64,000 bases of DNA from positions 558,001-622,000 of the forward strand of contig NZ_WIPK01000001.1 in NCBI RefSeq assembly GCF_012922555.1, written 5' to 3'. The position numbers and the translations under genes were made by a program. The notes beneath the pieces were generated by a model that saw only the letters and a list, made by a program, of their open reading frames with translations, was not told the origin of the DNA and ran no database searches. Below are positions 36,402-45,174 of this stretch, piece after piece (positions within the stretch are counted from its first letter, which is position 1; the number at the start of each line of letters is the position of its first letter). The DNA is from Paraclostridium dentum. Lineage in GTDB: Bacteria > Bacillota > Clostridia > Peptostreptococcales > Peptostreptococcaceae.

Positions 36402-36950
36402 ATGGAAAATGTTTTTTTGAAAACGGATAGATTATTATTTAGAAAAATTTTAAAAGGAGATTATGCAGAGGTTGCAAGTATACTTCAAGATATTGAGGTA
36501 ATGTATGCATGGGAAAAATCTTTTTCAGACGAAGAGGTTGAGAATTGGATAGATGAAAATATAAAAAGATATAAAAATGAGGGATATAGTTATTTTTTAG
36601 TAACTGAAAAAATGTCGGGGAAAACGGTTGGCCTTGCAGGACCTTTAATTGAAAACATAGATGGAGAAAAATTTATAGGCATTGCATATATTCTAAAAAA
36701 GGAATTTTGGAATAAAGGATATGCAACAGAATCAGCAAAAGCGTGTATAAGGTATGCTTTCAATGAATTAAATTCAGATGAAGTTATAGCACAAATAAGA
36801 ACCAATAATATAAATTCTAAAAATGTGGCTAAAAGGTTAAATATGAAGCAAGTAGATAAATATATAAAAATCTACGACAAAAAGGAAATGGAGCATTTAA
36901 TTTACTCTATAAAGCGTGAAGACTATTTTGAATTATTTGAAGAAAAATAA
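36402..36950 (+). CDS. GNAT N-acetyltransferase
   Basis: This 182-residue RimJ/RimL-like acetyltransferase has LKTDRLLFRKI at the start, the acetyl-CoA loop KKEFWNKGYATESA and the C-terminal SKNVAKRLNMKQV. ATG 36402 is chosen since a GGGGTGGG site lies just before it. The substrate is unknown. The region from 36951 to 37253 holds no gene; a TATAAT at 37120-37125 may be the -10 of the next gene. Confidence 0.88.
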   Translation: MENVFLKTDRLLFRKILKGDYAEVASILQDIEVMYAWEKSFSDEEVENWIDENIKRYKNEGYSYFLVTEKMSGKTVGLAGPLIENIDGEKFIGIAYILKKEFWNKGYATESAKACIRYAFNELNSDEVIAQIRTNNINSKNVAKRLNMKQVDKYIKIYDKKEMEHLIYSIKREDYFELFEEK

Positions 36951-37253
36951 GTGCTTTGCAATATTAACGATAATGTATACTCTTAAAAAATCTAAATCTA
37001 TAGATTAAATTTGAATTACGACCTTTTTAAAGAGATATAGCAACTATTTTTAATGTTAAGTTAAATAAAATTTTACTAAATTATTTTTGCAATTTAGATA
37101 AAAAATAAGGACAGTGTGCTATAATTAACCTTAATATAACATATTTGTAAAATTAAAATAACTTTACTTTATCTAAAGATTTAGAACGATTCAACGTAAG
37201 TAATATTATATATGACTATAATATATTAATTGAAAATGAGGAGATAGAGTTAA

Positions 37254-37940
37254 ATGATTGGTATAATTGGATCAACTAGTATCGAAATACAATCTATAAA
37301 GGATAATATGTTCATAGAAAGAAAAGAGAAGTATGCAGGATTTGATTTTTATATATGTAAGTATAAAGAGTTAGATGTTGTAGTTACAAGTTGTAGTGTT
37401 GGAAAAGTAAATGCTTCAAGTTGTACTCAAATATTAATAGATAAATTTAATGTAAAGAAAATAATTAATACTGGAATAGCAGGAAGCTTAAATGAGAATG
37501 TAAAACTTGGGGATATAGTTATTTCAGACGATATTACATATCATGATGTTAGGCCAATTCAGATGAAGAACTGTTTTCCATTTAAGCAATATTTTAATTC
37601 AGATGAAGACCTTAAAAATATAGCACTTAAAGCATATAAAAATAGTGATTTAAATGGCCATAATTGTCATATTGGAAGAATGATAACAGGAGATGCATTT
37701 ATAGCTGATACGGACTTAAAATATAGATTAATAAACGATTATAGTCCATATTGTGTAGAGATGGAAGGCGCAGCAATAGCACATGTATCTGATATAAATA
37801 ATGTACCATTTTTAATAGTAAGAAGCATTTCTGACAATGCAGATGATAATGCGGCAATAGCATATAAAGAATTTGAAATCATAGCTTCAAACAATTCTGC
37901 AAAATTAGTTATAAACATGTTAAATCTTATGGAAAAATAG
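37254..37940 (+). CDS. mtnN: 5'-methylthioadenosine/S-adenosylhomocysteine nucleosidase
   Basis: It cleaves MTA and SAH to adenine plus the thioribose, recycling methyl-cycle by-products and supplying the AI-2 precursor route. The 228-residue length is typical. Visible features are Glu11 near the N-terminus, the phosphorylase-fold NTGIAGSLNENVKLGDIV, the purine-binding VEMEGAAIAHV and the catalytic Asp in SISDNADDNA. GAGGAGA precedes the ATG. It is a single-gene unit. Confidence 0.93.
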   Translation: MIGIIGSTSIEIQSIKDNMFIERKEKYAGFDFYICKYKELDVVVTSCSVGKVNASSCTQILIDKFNVKKIINTGIAGSLNENVKLGDIVISDDITYHDVRPIQMKNCFPFKQYFNSDEDLKNIALKAYKNSDLNGHNCHIGRMITGDAFIADTDLKYRLINDYSPYCVEMEGAAIAHVSDINNVPFLIVRSISDNADDNAAIAYKEFEIIASNNSAKLVINMLNLMEK

Positions 37941-37954
37941 AAACAATATAATTA

Positions 37955-38039
37955 GACTGTATCAAAATTATGATCAATAAGAATATAGCTAAAAAGTTAT
38001 AGTCGTTGATAACAAAAACATTTTGATACAGTATTTTTG
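37955..38039 (+). terminator. Long terminator hairpin
   Basis: ACTGTATCAAAAT (37955-) pairs with ATTTTGATACAGT (to 38032), with an inner ATCAA/TTGAT pair and a T5 tail. No gene is seen from here to 38252. Confidence 0.7.
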
Positions 38040-38252
38040 TTTACATTATTATAAATAATATGAAAGTTTTTATAAGTAAAATTAAACTTATGAAAAACAA
38101 TAAAAAGAGAAAATAAATTAGAGATATTTAGAAATCACTGTAAGATTCTAAAAAATATAAACTAAAAATTTAAATCTGAACCTATAGTAGAATTAAATCC
38201 TAAGTATTAGTCTATATTTAAAGATATAAAGTTAAAAAAGAGAGGTAATTAA

Positions 38253-39326
38253 ATGGAAATGTCAAAGGTTTACTATTGTAGTTTATATTCAGATTCAAAA
38301 AGTAGAAACTTACCGAACAATGTAAAAAAATTATTTGAAAGGGCTGGCTTTAGAGAATTTATAAGTGAAAATGAGCAAGTAGCTATTAAGTTGCATTTTG
38401 GGGAAAAAGGAAATACTACATATATGAGTCCTGTTGCTGTTAGACAAGTAGTTGACAAAGTAAAAGAACATGGTGGAAAACCATTTTTAACAGACACAAA
38501 CACTCTTTATTCAGGGAGTAGAACAAATTCAGTAGATCATATAACAACGGCTATTGAAAATGGGTTTGCTTATGCGGTCGTAAATGCTCCAATAATTATA
38601 GCAGATGGTCTGTATAGTAGAAATTCAGTAGATGTAGAAATTAATCAAAAGCATTTTGACAAAGTAAAAATTGGTGGAGAAATATACAATTCTCATTCAA
38701 TGATTGTAATGAGTCATTTTAAGGGGCATGAGATGGCTGGATTTGGAGGTGCTCTTAAAAATTTAGCTATGGGATGTGCAAGCGCACCAGGAAAACAAAT
38801 GCAACATTCAGATGCAAAACCAGGTGTAGATAAGGATAAGTGTATTGGATGCAGTAAATGCGTTAAATCTTGTCCAGTAGGCGCTATAAACATAGAAGAA
38901 AAGAAAGCTAAAATAAATCATGAAATTTGCTATGGATGTGGAGAGTGTCCAACTGTATGTCCAACTAGAGCTGTAACTATACAGTGGGAAACTGACTCTG
39001 ATATATTTGTAGAAAAAATGGCTGAATATGCGTATGGAGCTATTAGCAACAAAAAAGATAAAGTAGGATTTATAACATTTATTATGAATGTAACTCCACT
39101 TTGTGATTGTGTTCCATGGTCAGGAAGACCTATATCTCACGATATAGGAATACTTGCATCTAAAGATCCAGTTGCACTTGATAAAGCTTGCTATGATTTG
39201 GTATGTGCCGAAATGAAACATGATGTATTTAAACATGCACATCCAGGGGTTAATGGAATGAGAGTTGTAGACTATGCACATGAAATGGGAATGGGTGATA
39301 AAGAATATGAATTAATAAAAGTTTAA
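38253..39326 (+). CDS. DUF362 protein with two 4Fe-4S clusters
   Basis: This 357-residue protein has a DUF362 domain, with VAIKLHFGEKGNTTY early and HFKGHEMAGFGGALKNLAMG in the middle. Inserted after it is a bacterial ferredoxin with CIGCSKCVKSCP and CYGCGECPTVCP, binding two 4Fe-4S clusters. DUF362 then resumes (VPWSGRPISHDIGILAS.DPVALD). It is likely cytosolic electron transfer. The catalytic role of DUF362 is unknown. It is monocistronic, and a related but distinct protein lies at 56529. Confidence 0.88.
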   Translation: MEMSKVYYCSLYSDSKSRNLPNNVKKLFERAGFREFISENEQVAIKLHFGEKGNTTYMSPVAVRQVVDKVKEHGGKPFLTDTNTLYSGSRTNSVDHITTAIENGFAYAVVNAPIIIADGLYSRNSVDVEINQKHFDKVKIGGEIYNSHSMIVMSHFKGHEMAGFGGALKNLAMGCASAPGKQMQHSDAKPGVDKDKCIGCSKCVKSCPVGAINIEEKKAKINHEICYGCGECPTVCPTRAVTIQWETDSDIFVEKMAEYAYGAISNKKDKVGFITFIMNVTPLCDCVPWSGRPISHDIGILASKDPVALDKACYDLVCAEMKHDVFKHAHPGVNGMRVVDYAHEMGMGDKEYELIKV

Positions 39327-39378
39327 AACTAAAAATTTTTTAGAAAAATATATATGGTATACCTATAAAATATATTTA

Positions 39379-39417
39379 AGCCGCCTATAAGAGTTTATGG
39401 GCGGCATTTTAATTTTA
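39379..39417. terminator. Terminator between convergent genes
   Basis: GCCGCC/GGCGGC stem, notable for its GC content here, followed by ATTTTAATTTT. Confidence 0.8.
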
Positions 39418-39420
39418 AAA

Positions 39421-40818
39421 TTATTTCCAAACTCTTTTTGCTCCAAATAACTCCTGAATATATCCATATAAAGAAACTGGAGACATGATAATTTGATAGC
39501 ATAAAATAAATAAAAGAAATCCAATTAAATTTTTTCTAACTTTCAGGTTTAAGTTTTTAAAAACTACATTAGATTGGTAATAGTATAGTATACCGAAACT
39601 TATAAAAGTAAGAGGCAATACTAATAACATCATAGGTCCAACTATAGCGTAGTTACCCCAAAATAGAGCTAAAATTAAGCCTGGAATCCAGAAAAATGTA
39701 TAACTAAGGTCCATATATGGAATTATTAAATCTATTCCAGTTAAAAATTTAGAAAACATAGAGGGTTGTTTCCATGGTTTAACTTCTCTAAGACCTTCAA
39801 TCATACCTCTAGCCCATCTTGAACGTTGCTTTATGAAGTGTGAAAACTTTATTGGAACATCTGTAAATGCTATTGCCATAGGTTCAAAATATACCTTTTT
39901 GTTTTTAGCAAGCATCTTCCATGTAAGAACTATATCTTCTCCTATAGCATCCGACCAACCTCCTAGTTCAGACACAACTTCAGTTTTATATAAGGAGAAT
40001 GCCCCTTGTGCAACTAGCGTTCCTTGATATAATCCTTGCATTCTTTTAATAGACGATATACTTAAGAAGTAATCCCATTCTTGGATTTTAGACAACCAAT
40101 TATCTCTACTATTTCGAACAAGCATTGAACCAGCAACAGCACAAACTTCATCTGATGAAGTTTTTATTCTTCCAACAAGGTTTCTTATAGCATTTTTATG
40201 AATTAAGGTATCAGCATCTAATGTTATTACAAACTCTGTATTTACATGCTTCAACCCATAGTTAAGTGCGTTGAATTTTCCAGGAGTAGGTTCAGATAAT
40301 AACAATATATCCATATTTAGTTCTTTCATAGCTCTTTTTACTTCTAAGCTAGTGTTATCATTGGAATTATTGTCAATTACTATTGTGTGTATACTTCCAT
40401 TATAGTTTTGCTTTTTAACGTATTTTAAAGTATTAAAAATGCCAATCTCCTCATTGAAAGCCGAGATCAAAAGTGTCACATCATCATCTGCATTACAATT
40501 ATTCAATTTAGGCTGTTTGTCTAACAATAAACTGACTATTAAAAATATGTTCATAAAACCAGGTACGAGAGCAATTCCACTTATTATAAATACAGACCAA
40601 AAGTAATTAAGCATAATAGATAAATCATTAATCCAAGGTTCAGATAATCTAATTGCTAATAAAGTCCATAATATAGAAATAGTTAAGCTTATAAAAAATT
40701 TGTTTTTTACACTTATATAAACCGTAGAATTATTATTAAGATTTTTATTTAAGATATTTGAGTTATAAATAGGGGCATTTTTAAATTCTTTTTTTGTCTC
40801 ACTAACTACTTTTTCCAT
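39421..40818 (-). CDS. Family 2 membrane glycosyltransferase
   Basis: This 465-residue processive-type GT2 is of the PgaC/hyaluronan/chitin synthase kind. Two N-terminal membrane helices are followed by a GT-A domain with LISAFNEEIG, VIDNNSNDNT, TLDADTL (the D.D metal site), GAFSLYKTEV, GEDIVLTWKM and QRSRWARG (the Q..RW motif); four or five C-terminal helices follow. It should make or export a beta-linked polysaccharide. ATG 40818 is chosen since AAGGCGGTG lies 6 bases before it; the frame is open 12 codons further. No partner deacetylase or c-di-GMP riboswitch is seen next to it. Confidence 0.92.
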   Translation of the reverse strand: MEKVVSETKKEFKNAPIYNSNILNKNLNNNSTVYISVKNKFFISLTISILWTLLAIRLSEPWINDLSIMLNYFWSVFIISGIALVPGFMNIFLIVSLLLDKQPKLNNCNADDDVTLLISAFNEEIGIFNTLKYVKKQNYNGSIHTIVIDNNSNDNTSLEVKRAMKELNMDILLLSEPTPGKFNALNYGLKHVNTEFVITLDADTLIHKNAIRNLVGRIKTSSDEVCAVAGSMLVRNSRDNWLSKIQEWDYFLSISSIKRMQGLYQGTLVAQGAFSLYKTEVVSELGGWSDAIGEDIVLTWKMLAKNKKVYFEPMAIAFTDVPIKFSHFIKQRSRWARGMIEGLREVKPWKQPSMFSKFLTGIDLIIPYMDLSYTFFWIPGLILALFWGNYAIVGPMMLLVLPLTFISFGILYYYQSNVVFKNLNLKVRKNLIGFLLFILCYQIIMSPVSLYGYIQELFGAKRVWK

Positions 40819-41020
40819 GTTAAACACCGCCTTAGATTTTATAGACTTAGACAATATTACATAAAAAAATAAAGCAATTCTAGTGTAAAATTAAGGAAAA
40901 TGAAGTTAGATTACACATAAAGCTTGTAAAATATATAGATTTGCATTAATTGAAAAATAAAGGATAATTTGTTAAAAACTTGAATATACATACATTTGGA
41001 GGTAAGAGAGGAGGGCTTTG

Positions 41021-41359
41021 ATGATCAAAGCATATTATCCAAACGATATATACCATCTAGGTATAGTAATGATTGGTATTGCCATTAGATACTTATCAGG
41101 TGAGTATCCTAATGGATTTGGATATAAGTCTGTAATTTCTAAAAGAAATAGTTATTATTGGAAAGAAGGTAATGAATATTCAGGGAAGGTGTGTATAATA
41201 TCAGGGGTTTTATATACTATATATTTTTTTATTATAGATACATTTAATATTAATATTGGTAATAAAATTTTAATATCAATAATGTCATTTACTGTTTTGA
41301 TGTTTACTATAATCTCACTTACTGAATATCATTTGTATAAAATATGTAAAAGTTCATAA
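41021..41359 (+). CDS. SdpI-like small membrane protein
   Basis: The 112-residue protein has a central segment GFGYKSVISKRNSYYWKEGNEYSG that resembles the conserved region of the SdpI/YhfL family (immunity to the SdpC toxin in B. subtilis), and about three membrane helices. ATG 41021 follows AGGAGGG by 5 bases. No toxin-like gene is next to it. The family assignment is by pattern and moderate. Confidence 0.6.
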   Translation: MIKAYYPNDIYHLGIVMIGIAIRYLSGEYPNGFGYKSVISKRNSYYWKEGNEYSGKVCIISGVLYTIYFFIIDTFNINIGNKILISIMSFTVLMFTIISLTEYHLYKICKSS

Positions 41360-41482
41360 TAAATTTATATAAGATCTATAAAATAAACCATAAGTTGTTA
41401 ACTATTATAGTTTATAATAAAATTGTATCAAGGATTTAAATGAGTAAACAATAAATAAAACAATACAGTGAGGAAAAATATA

Positions 41483-42007
41483 ATGAATAGAAAATTAATT
41501 TTAAACTTAGCTATAAGTATTGATGGATATATAGCATCTGAAGATGGTGGATTTGACTGGATAGTTGGAGATGGGGATAAAAGTTTAGATACAGATAAAA
41601 AGTGGGATTTTAATGAATTTATAGATACTATAGATGTAGTAGTAATGGGGAAGAATTGTTATGATCAAAACTTTCATAAAGATTTTAAAAATAAAAAAAT
41701 ATATATTGCAACATCTAAAGAATTAAAAGATTATGAAAACATACATTTTATAAAAGGAGATATAGTAAAAATAATTGAGAAAGAAAAAGAAAAAAATGGG
41801 AAAAACATATTTTTATTTGGAGGAGGTAAAGCTATTGATCCATTTATAAAGGCTGATACTATAGATGAATATATAATAGGAATTATCCCTACAATATTAG
41901 GTAAAGGCAGAAAATTATTTTTAGAGAATAATCCTAAAATAGACTTACACTTAGATGAGTATGTAACGGACGAAGGGATTGTAGTTCTAAGATATTCAAA
42001 AAAATAA
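41483..42007 (+). CDS. RibD-C/dihydrofolate reductase-like protein
   Basis: The 174-residue protein has the dihydrofolate-reductase-like fold of RibD C-terminal domain proteins: LNLAISIDGYIAS at the start, VVMGKNCYD, IFLFGGGKAIDPF and IPTILGKGRKLF. Such proteins probably reduce a pterin- or pyrimidine-like substrate with NADPH. ATG 41483 is preceded by GTGAGGAAAA. The substrate is unknown. Confidence 0.88.
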   Translation: MNRKLILNLAISIDGYIASEDGGFDWIVGDGDKSLDTDKKWDFNEFIDTIDVVVMGKNCYDQNFHKDFKNKKIYIATSKELKDYENIHFIKGDIVKIIEKEKEKNGKNIFLFGGGKAIDPFIKADTIDEYIIGIIPTILGKGRKLFLENNPKIDLHLDEYVTDEGIVVLRYSKK

Positions 42008-42039
42008 AAAAGTAGCTATTTGATATAGTTACTTTTTTT
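42006..42039 (+). terminator. Intrinsic terminator
   Basis: AAAAAGTAGCTAT and ATAGTTACTTTTTTT arms. Confidence 0.88.
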
Positions 42040-42187
42040 ATTAATGAAAATAATATATTAAAATTAATTGATATGAAAAAAATTTATAAATTTAAGGTTT
42101 AGTTAAGATTATATTAAATTTAATTTAAGTGAATGTGTGTATTATATAGTATATATTTCGAAAGGTTACCCAGAAAGGGGATAGACT

Positions 42188-43258
42188 ATGATTAATTTTT
42201 TAGAAGCTTTTTATAAAGATATTCAGTATATCTCAATTTTAAAGCTCAGTATAATAACTTTGTTAATATTTTTTCTTTCATATTTCTATGAAAGAAGAAG
42301 ATTATTAACGGGCTTCTTATTTAATATATTTTTATTTGTTACATTAACTACTCTTGTGATTATAGGATTAGGATCAAATAATTTTACTTTAGAGTTAATG
42401 GGATGGGGATTACTGGCAGTTTTACTTATTATATTTTTATTTGGAATATATGCATTAATAATAGTATCACTTTGGAATGCAAGGATTGTCATGAAACGTG
42501 AACAAAAGTCTGTATCAAATTTACTAACACTATTTTTGGGATTAGGCCTTATTGTATATTTAATAATCAATATTATTATTATTGATAGATTTTTGCCTCC
42601 AGATATTATAATGTTTTTAAATGGGTTTTATTTTATAGGTATATATTGTGTATTTGACGTAATCAATTTCTTAATGTCATTATTTATTTATCAATTTAAC
42701 AAACCTAAATTAAATCAAGACTTTATTATAGTTTTAGGGAGCAGATTAATAGGAGATAAGGTTCCTCCATTACTTGCTAGTCGCATTGATAAGGCTATAG
42801 AATTTTACAATAAGCAAGCTATTGTCTCCAATCCACCTAAAATTATATTTTCTGGAGGACAAGGGTCAGATGAAAAAATATCAGAAGCATTAGGAATGCA
42901 AAAGTATGCTATAGAAAAAGGGATACCAGAAGAAGATACTATAGTAGAAGAAAAATCTATAAGTACGTTTGAAAATATGAAGTTTTCTAAGAGAATAATG
43001 GAAGATTTAAATCCATCTTCTTATAATAGTATATTTGTTACAAATAACTATCACTTACTTAGAGCTGGGATCTATGCGAAGTTAGCAGGTCTAAAAAGTC
43101 AAGGAATTGGAAGCAAAACTGCCAAATATTTTTTACCAAATGCAATCATTAGAGAGTATATAGCTATATTAGCTATGTATAAAAAAAGGTATATAGCTAT
43201 ATTTTTATTTATTTTGGTTTTAAATTTTATTTTGATAATTATTCCTAAAGTTATTTAA
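42188..43258 (+). CDS. YdcF/ElyC family (DUF218) membrane protein
   Basis: The 356-residue protein has six N-terminal membrane helices (residues 1-175), a DUF218 domain (about 178-320) with IIVLGSRLIGDKVPPLLASRI, FSGGQGSDEKISEA, STFENMKFS and TNNYHLLRAGIYA, and a C-terminal helix. Homologues such as ElyC/SanA act in envelope biogenesis, but the enzymatic activity is unsettled. AAAGGGG precedes the ATG. Confidence 0.9.
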   Translation: MINFLEAFYKDIQYISILKLSIITLLIFFLSYFYERRRLLTGFLFNIFLFVTLTTLVIIGLGSNNFTLELMGWGLLAVLLIIFLFGIYALIIVSLWNARIVMKREQKSVSNLLTLFLGLGLIVYLIINIIIIDRFLPPDIIMFLNGFYFIGIYCVFDVINFLMSLFIYQFNKPKLNQDFIIVLGSRLIGDKVPPLLASRIDKAIEFYNKQAIVSNPPKIIFSGGQGSDEKISEALGMQKYAIEKGIPEEDTIVEEKSISTFENMKFSKRIMEDLNPSSYNSIFVTNNYHLLRAGIYAKLAGLKSQGIGSKTAKYFLPNAIIREYIAILAMYKKRYIAIFLFILVLNFILIIIPKVI

Positions 43259-43332
43259 ATGCATATGAATTTTAACTTTAATTAAACATAATAATATACA
43301 ATATATATTTAACCTAAGAAAGGTGGGCTTAT

Positions 43333-43620
43333 ATGAAAATATACATTTTAAAAATTGATTTAAGGGCTGTTTGGGTACATTCTTTAAAAGAAAAAAGAAT
43401 GGTAGTAAAGAGTATAACAAGTAAGCTTAAAAATAAATTTAATATTTCTGTAGCTGAAATTGAAAACCAAGATGTACATCAACTTGTTACAATAGGCATA
43501 ATTGGAATATCTTTAGACCAGAGTGTTTGTTATAGTAATAAAGAAAATATAATAAATTTTATAGAAACAAATACAGATGCAGAAATTATTAATATTGAAA
43601 ATGAAATATTAAACATATAG
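43333..43620 (+). CDS. DUF503 domain protein
   Basis: This 95-residue protein matches DUF503 (PF04456), small ferredoxin-like-fold proteins. The hallmarks are SLKEKRMVVKSITSKLKNKFNISVAEI and VTIGIIGIS. Homologues (YlxP) are often near rbfA and may act in ribosome maturation; here the gene is isolated. AAAGGTGGG precedes the ATG. Confidence 0.85.
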   Translation: MKIYILKIDLRAVWVHSLKEKRMVVKSITSKLKNKFNISVAEIENQDVHQLVTIGIIGISLDQSVCYSNKENIINFIETNTDAEIINIENEILNI

Positions 43621-43709
43621 AAAAGTTTAAAATTATACTAAGTAAGAATATATTTTGAATTTATGAGAAATCTAATTGTAGTATATATTAAAAAGGAGTT
43701 TTTATCACA

Positions 43710-44168
43710 ATGAAAAAAACATTTGTACTAACGCTAATTCTAACCTTATTATGTACTACAATTAGTTTTGCACAACCGGGCGAACATGTAATGTCATCTG
43801 TTAAAGATTTAATTAGAGTTCAAAATGATTTAGATATAGTTATCAAAAAAATTATTTCGTGTGAATATGACAAGGTATCTATGGAAAAAACTCTTAAATT
43901 TGATAGTGAAGTTTTAAGTGGGATATTTAATAGATGTCATGCTAACTACAAAAAGCAAGACTCAAATCTTTTAAGAAGAGAATCGGATACTATTTTTTAC
44001 ATTGCTTCAATATATAGACTATCCATTAATGGTATTCTACTATATTTAGAAGATCAAAATAATTACGAATCATATTTTTTAGACTCTATAGTTCAATATA
44101 AAGGTGGAAATATGTCTTTAGACAGGTTTAGGCAAACTTTAGAAAAAGTATACAAAGTTAAAATATAA
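43710..44168 (+). CDS. Secreted helical protein of unknown function
   Basis: The 152-residue protein has a clear signal peptide (1-21, cleavage after SFA). The rest appears mostly alpha-helical, with no catalytic motif. Two cysteines (in ISCEYD and NRCHAN) could form a disulfide. AAAAAGGAG precedes the ATG. No family is recognised. Confidence 0.6.
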   Translation: MKKTFVLTLILTLLCTTISFAQPGEHVMSSVKDLIRVQNDLDIVIKKIISCEYDKVSMEKTLKFDSEVLSGIFNRCHANYKKQDSNLLRRESDTIFYIASIYRLSINGILLYLEDQNNYESYFLDSIVQYKGGNMSLDRFRQTLEKVYKVKI

Positions 44169-44198
44169 AAAAGCTAATTTAATTAAATTAGCTTTTTT
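44167..44198. terminator. Bidirectional terminator
   Basis: AAAAAAGCTAATTT and its complement with a 4-base centre and T/A runs on both sides, between convergent genes. Confidence 0.88.
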
Positions 44199-44208
44199 AT
44201 ATTTTAAC

Positions 44209-44559
44209 TTATATTATAGGTATTTGTATATTAGTTGAATTTTTAGCCCAATCTTTAAACCTATATTCGAATTTCCAACAAATATCTGTTAAAACCCTAA
44301 AACCACTTTTGCTAATGCCTTTTTCAAAGAAAATTTCAATAGAATTAATTTTTTTAGCTAATTCTTTGTTTATAACTATATTATAATTATCGTATTTAAA
44401 AACCAAATCTAATTTAGTAGCATCATCCAGAGCTATATCAAATACAGGACCAAGTCAATTGCTTACTCTACGTATGTAAATTCTAAAAGATTGCTGTTTA
44501 CAATCGTTAAGCATTTTATCAATAGCTAACTTTCCACTTTCTTTAATATTAAAAATCAA
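44209..44559 (-). CDS. HesB/IscA-like protein with in-frame TGA, probable selenoprotein (copy 2)
   Basis: The frame runs TTG 44559 to TAA 44209 with a single in-frame TGA at 44457-44455, codon 35. With Sec at that codon the product has 116 residues. The context reads RRVSN-U-LGPVFDIALDD, aligned with the first copy's EVSA-U-YGPIFSVALDE and with the first Cys of HesB/IscA. A 6-bp stem (CTGTAT with ATATAG, 3-base loop) sits 8-22 bases after the TGA, the same offsets as in copy 1. AAAGGGTGTGA precedes the TTG. Conventional calling would keep only the 65 residues after the TGA. It is divergent from the C_GCAxxG_C_C gene. Sec decoding is inferred; cysteine-free truncation is the alternative. Confidence 0.72.
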
Positions 44560-44712
44560 AAAATCACACCCTTTTAAAAATTATACTAAGTTAATAGTTA
44601 TAATCTATAAGATACCCACTATATATAGAAAATATCGATTGTACAAAAAATAAATTAAAAATTATAATAAATGTGTAAATTATAAAAATAATGTATAATG
44701 GAGGAGAAATTT

Positions 44713-45162
44713 GTGAATAAAGATCAAAGAGTGTCAGAAATAAGAAGTATAGCAGAAGGATATTTTGAAAGAGGTGAATTTTTCTGTTCAGAGGCAGTTG
44801 TAAAAACTATAAATGATGAATTAGGAAAACCATTTACTGATGAAGTTACAAAGTTAGCTTCAGGATTTCCAATTGGTATAGGTAAATCAGGATGCCTTTG
44901 TGGTGCTGTAAGTGGGGGCGTTATGGCATTGGGAATGGTATATGGTCGATGTCATGGAGAAGAAATGCATGAAGATATGTTTAAACATGCTGCTGATTTA
45001 CACGATAGAATAAAAGAATTATATAAAAGTACTTGCTGTAGAGTGATGACTAGAAACTTTGAGTTCCAATCACCAGAAAGAAAAGCACACTGTATTAAAA
45101 TAACAGGAGAAGTTGCAGCTTATATAGCTGAAAAGTTAATAGATGATGGAAAATTAAAATAA
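44713..45162 (+). CDS. C_GCAxxG_C_C family protein
   Basis: The 149-residue protein is of the C_GCAxxG_C_C family (PF09719). It shows FFCSEAV, SGCLCGAVSGGVM, TCCR and AHC, giving the conserved cysteine set thought to bind metal or act in redox chemistry. GTG 44713 is chosen because GGAGGAG lies 6 bases upstream; an ATG at 44698 overlaps that site. It shares a transcript with a TDT transporter (12-base gap) and lies divergent to a HesB-like gene. The substrate is unknown. Confidence 0.85.
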   Translation: MNKDQRVSEIRSIAEGYFERGEFFCSEAVVKTINDELGKPFTDEVTKLASGFPIGIGKSGCLCGAVSGGVMALGMVYGRCHGEEMHEDMFKHAADLHDRIKELYKSTCCRVMTRNFEFQSPERKAHCIKITGEVAAYIAEKLIDDGKLK

Positions 45163-45174
45163 GTAGGTGTACAT

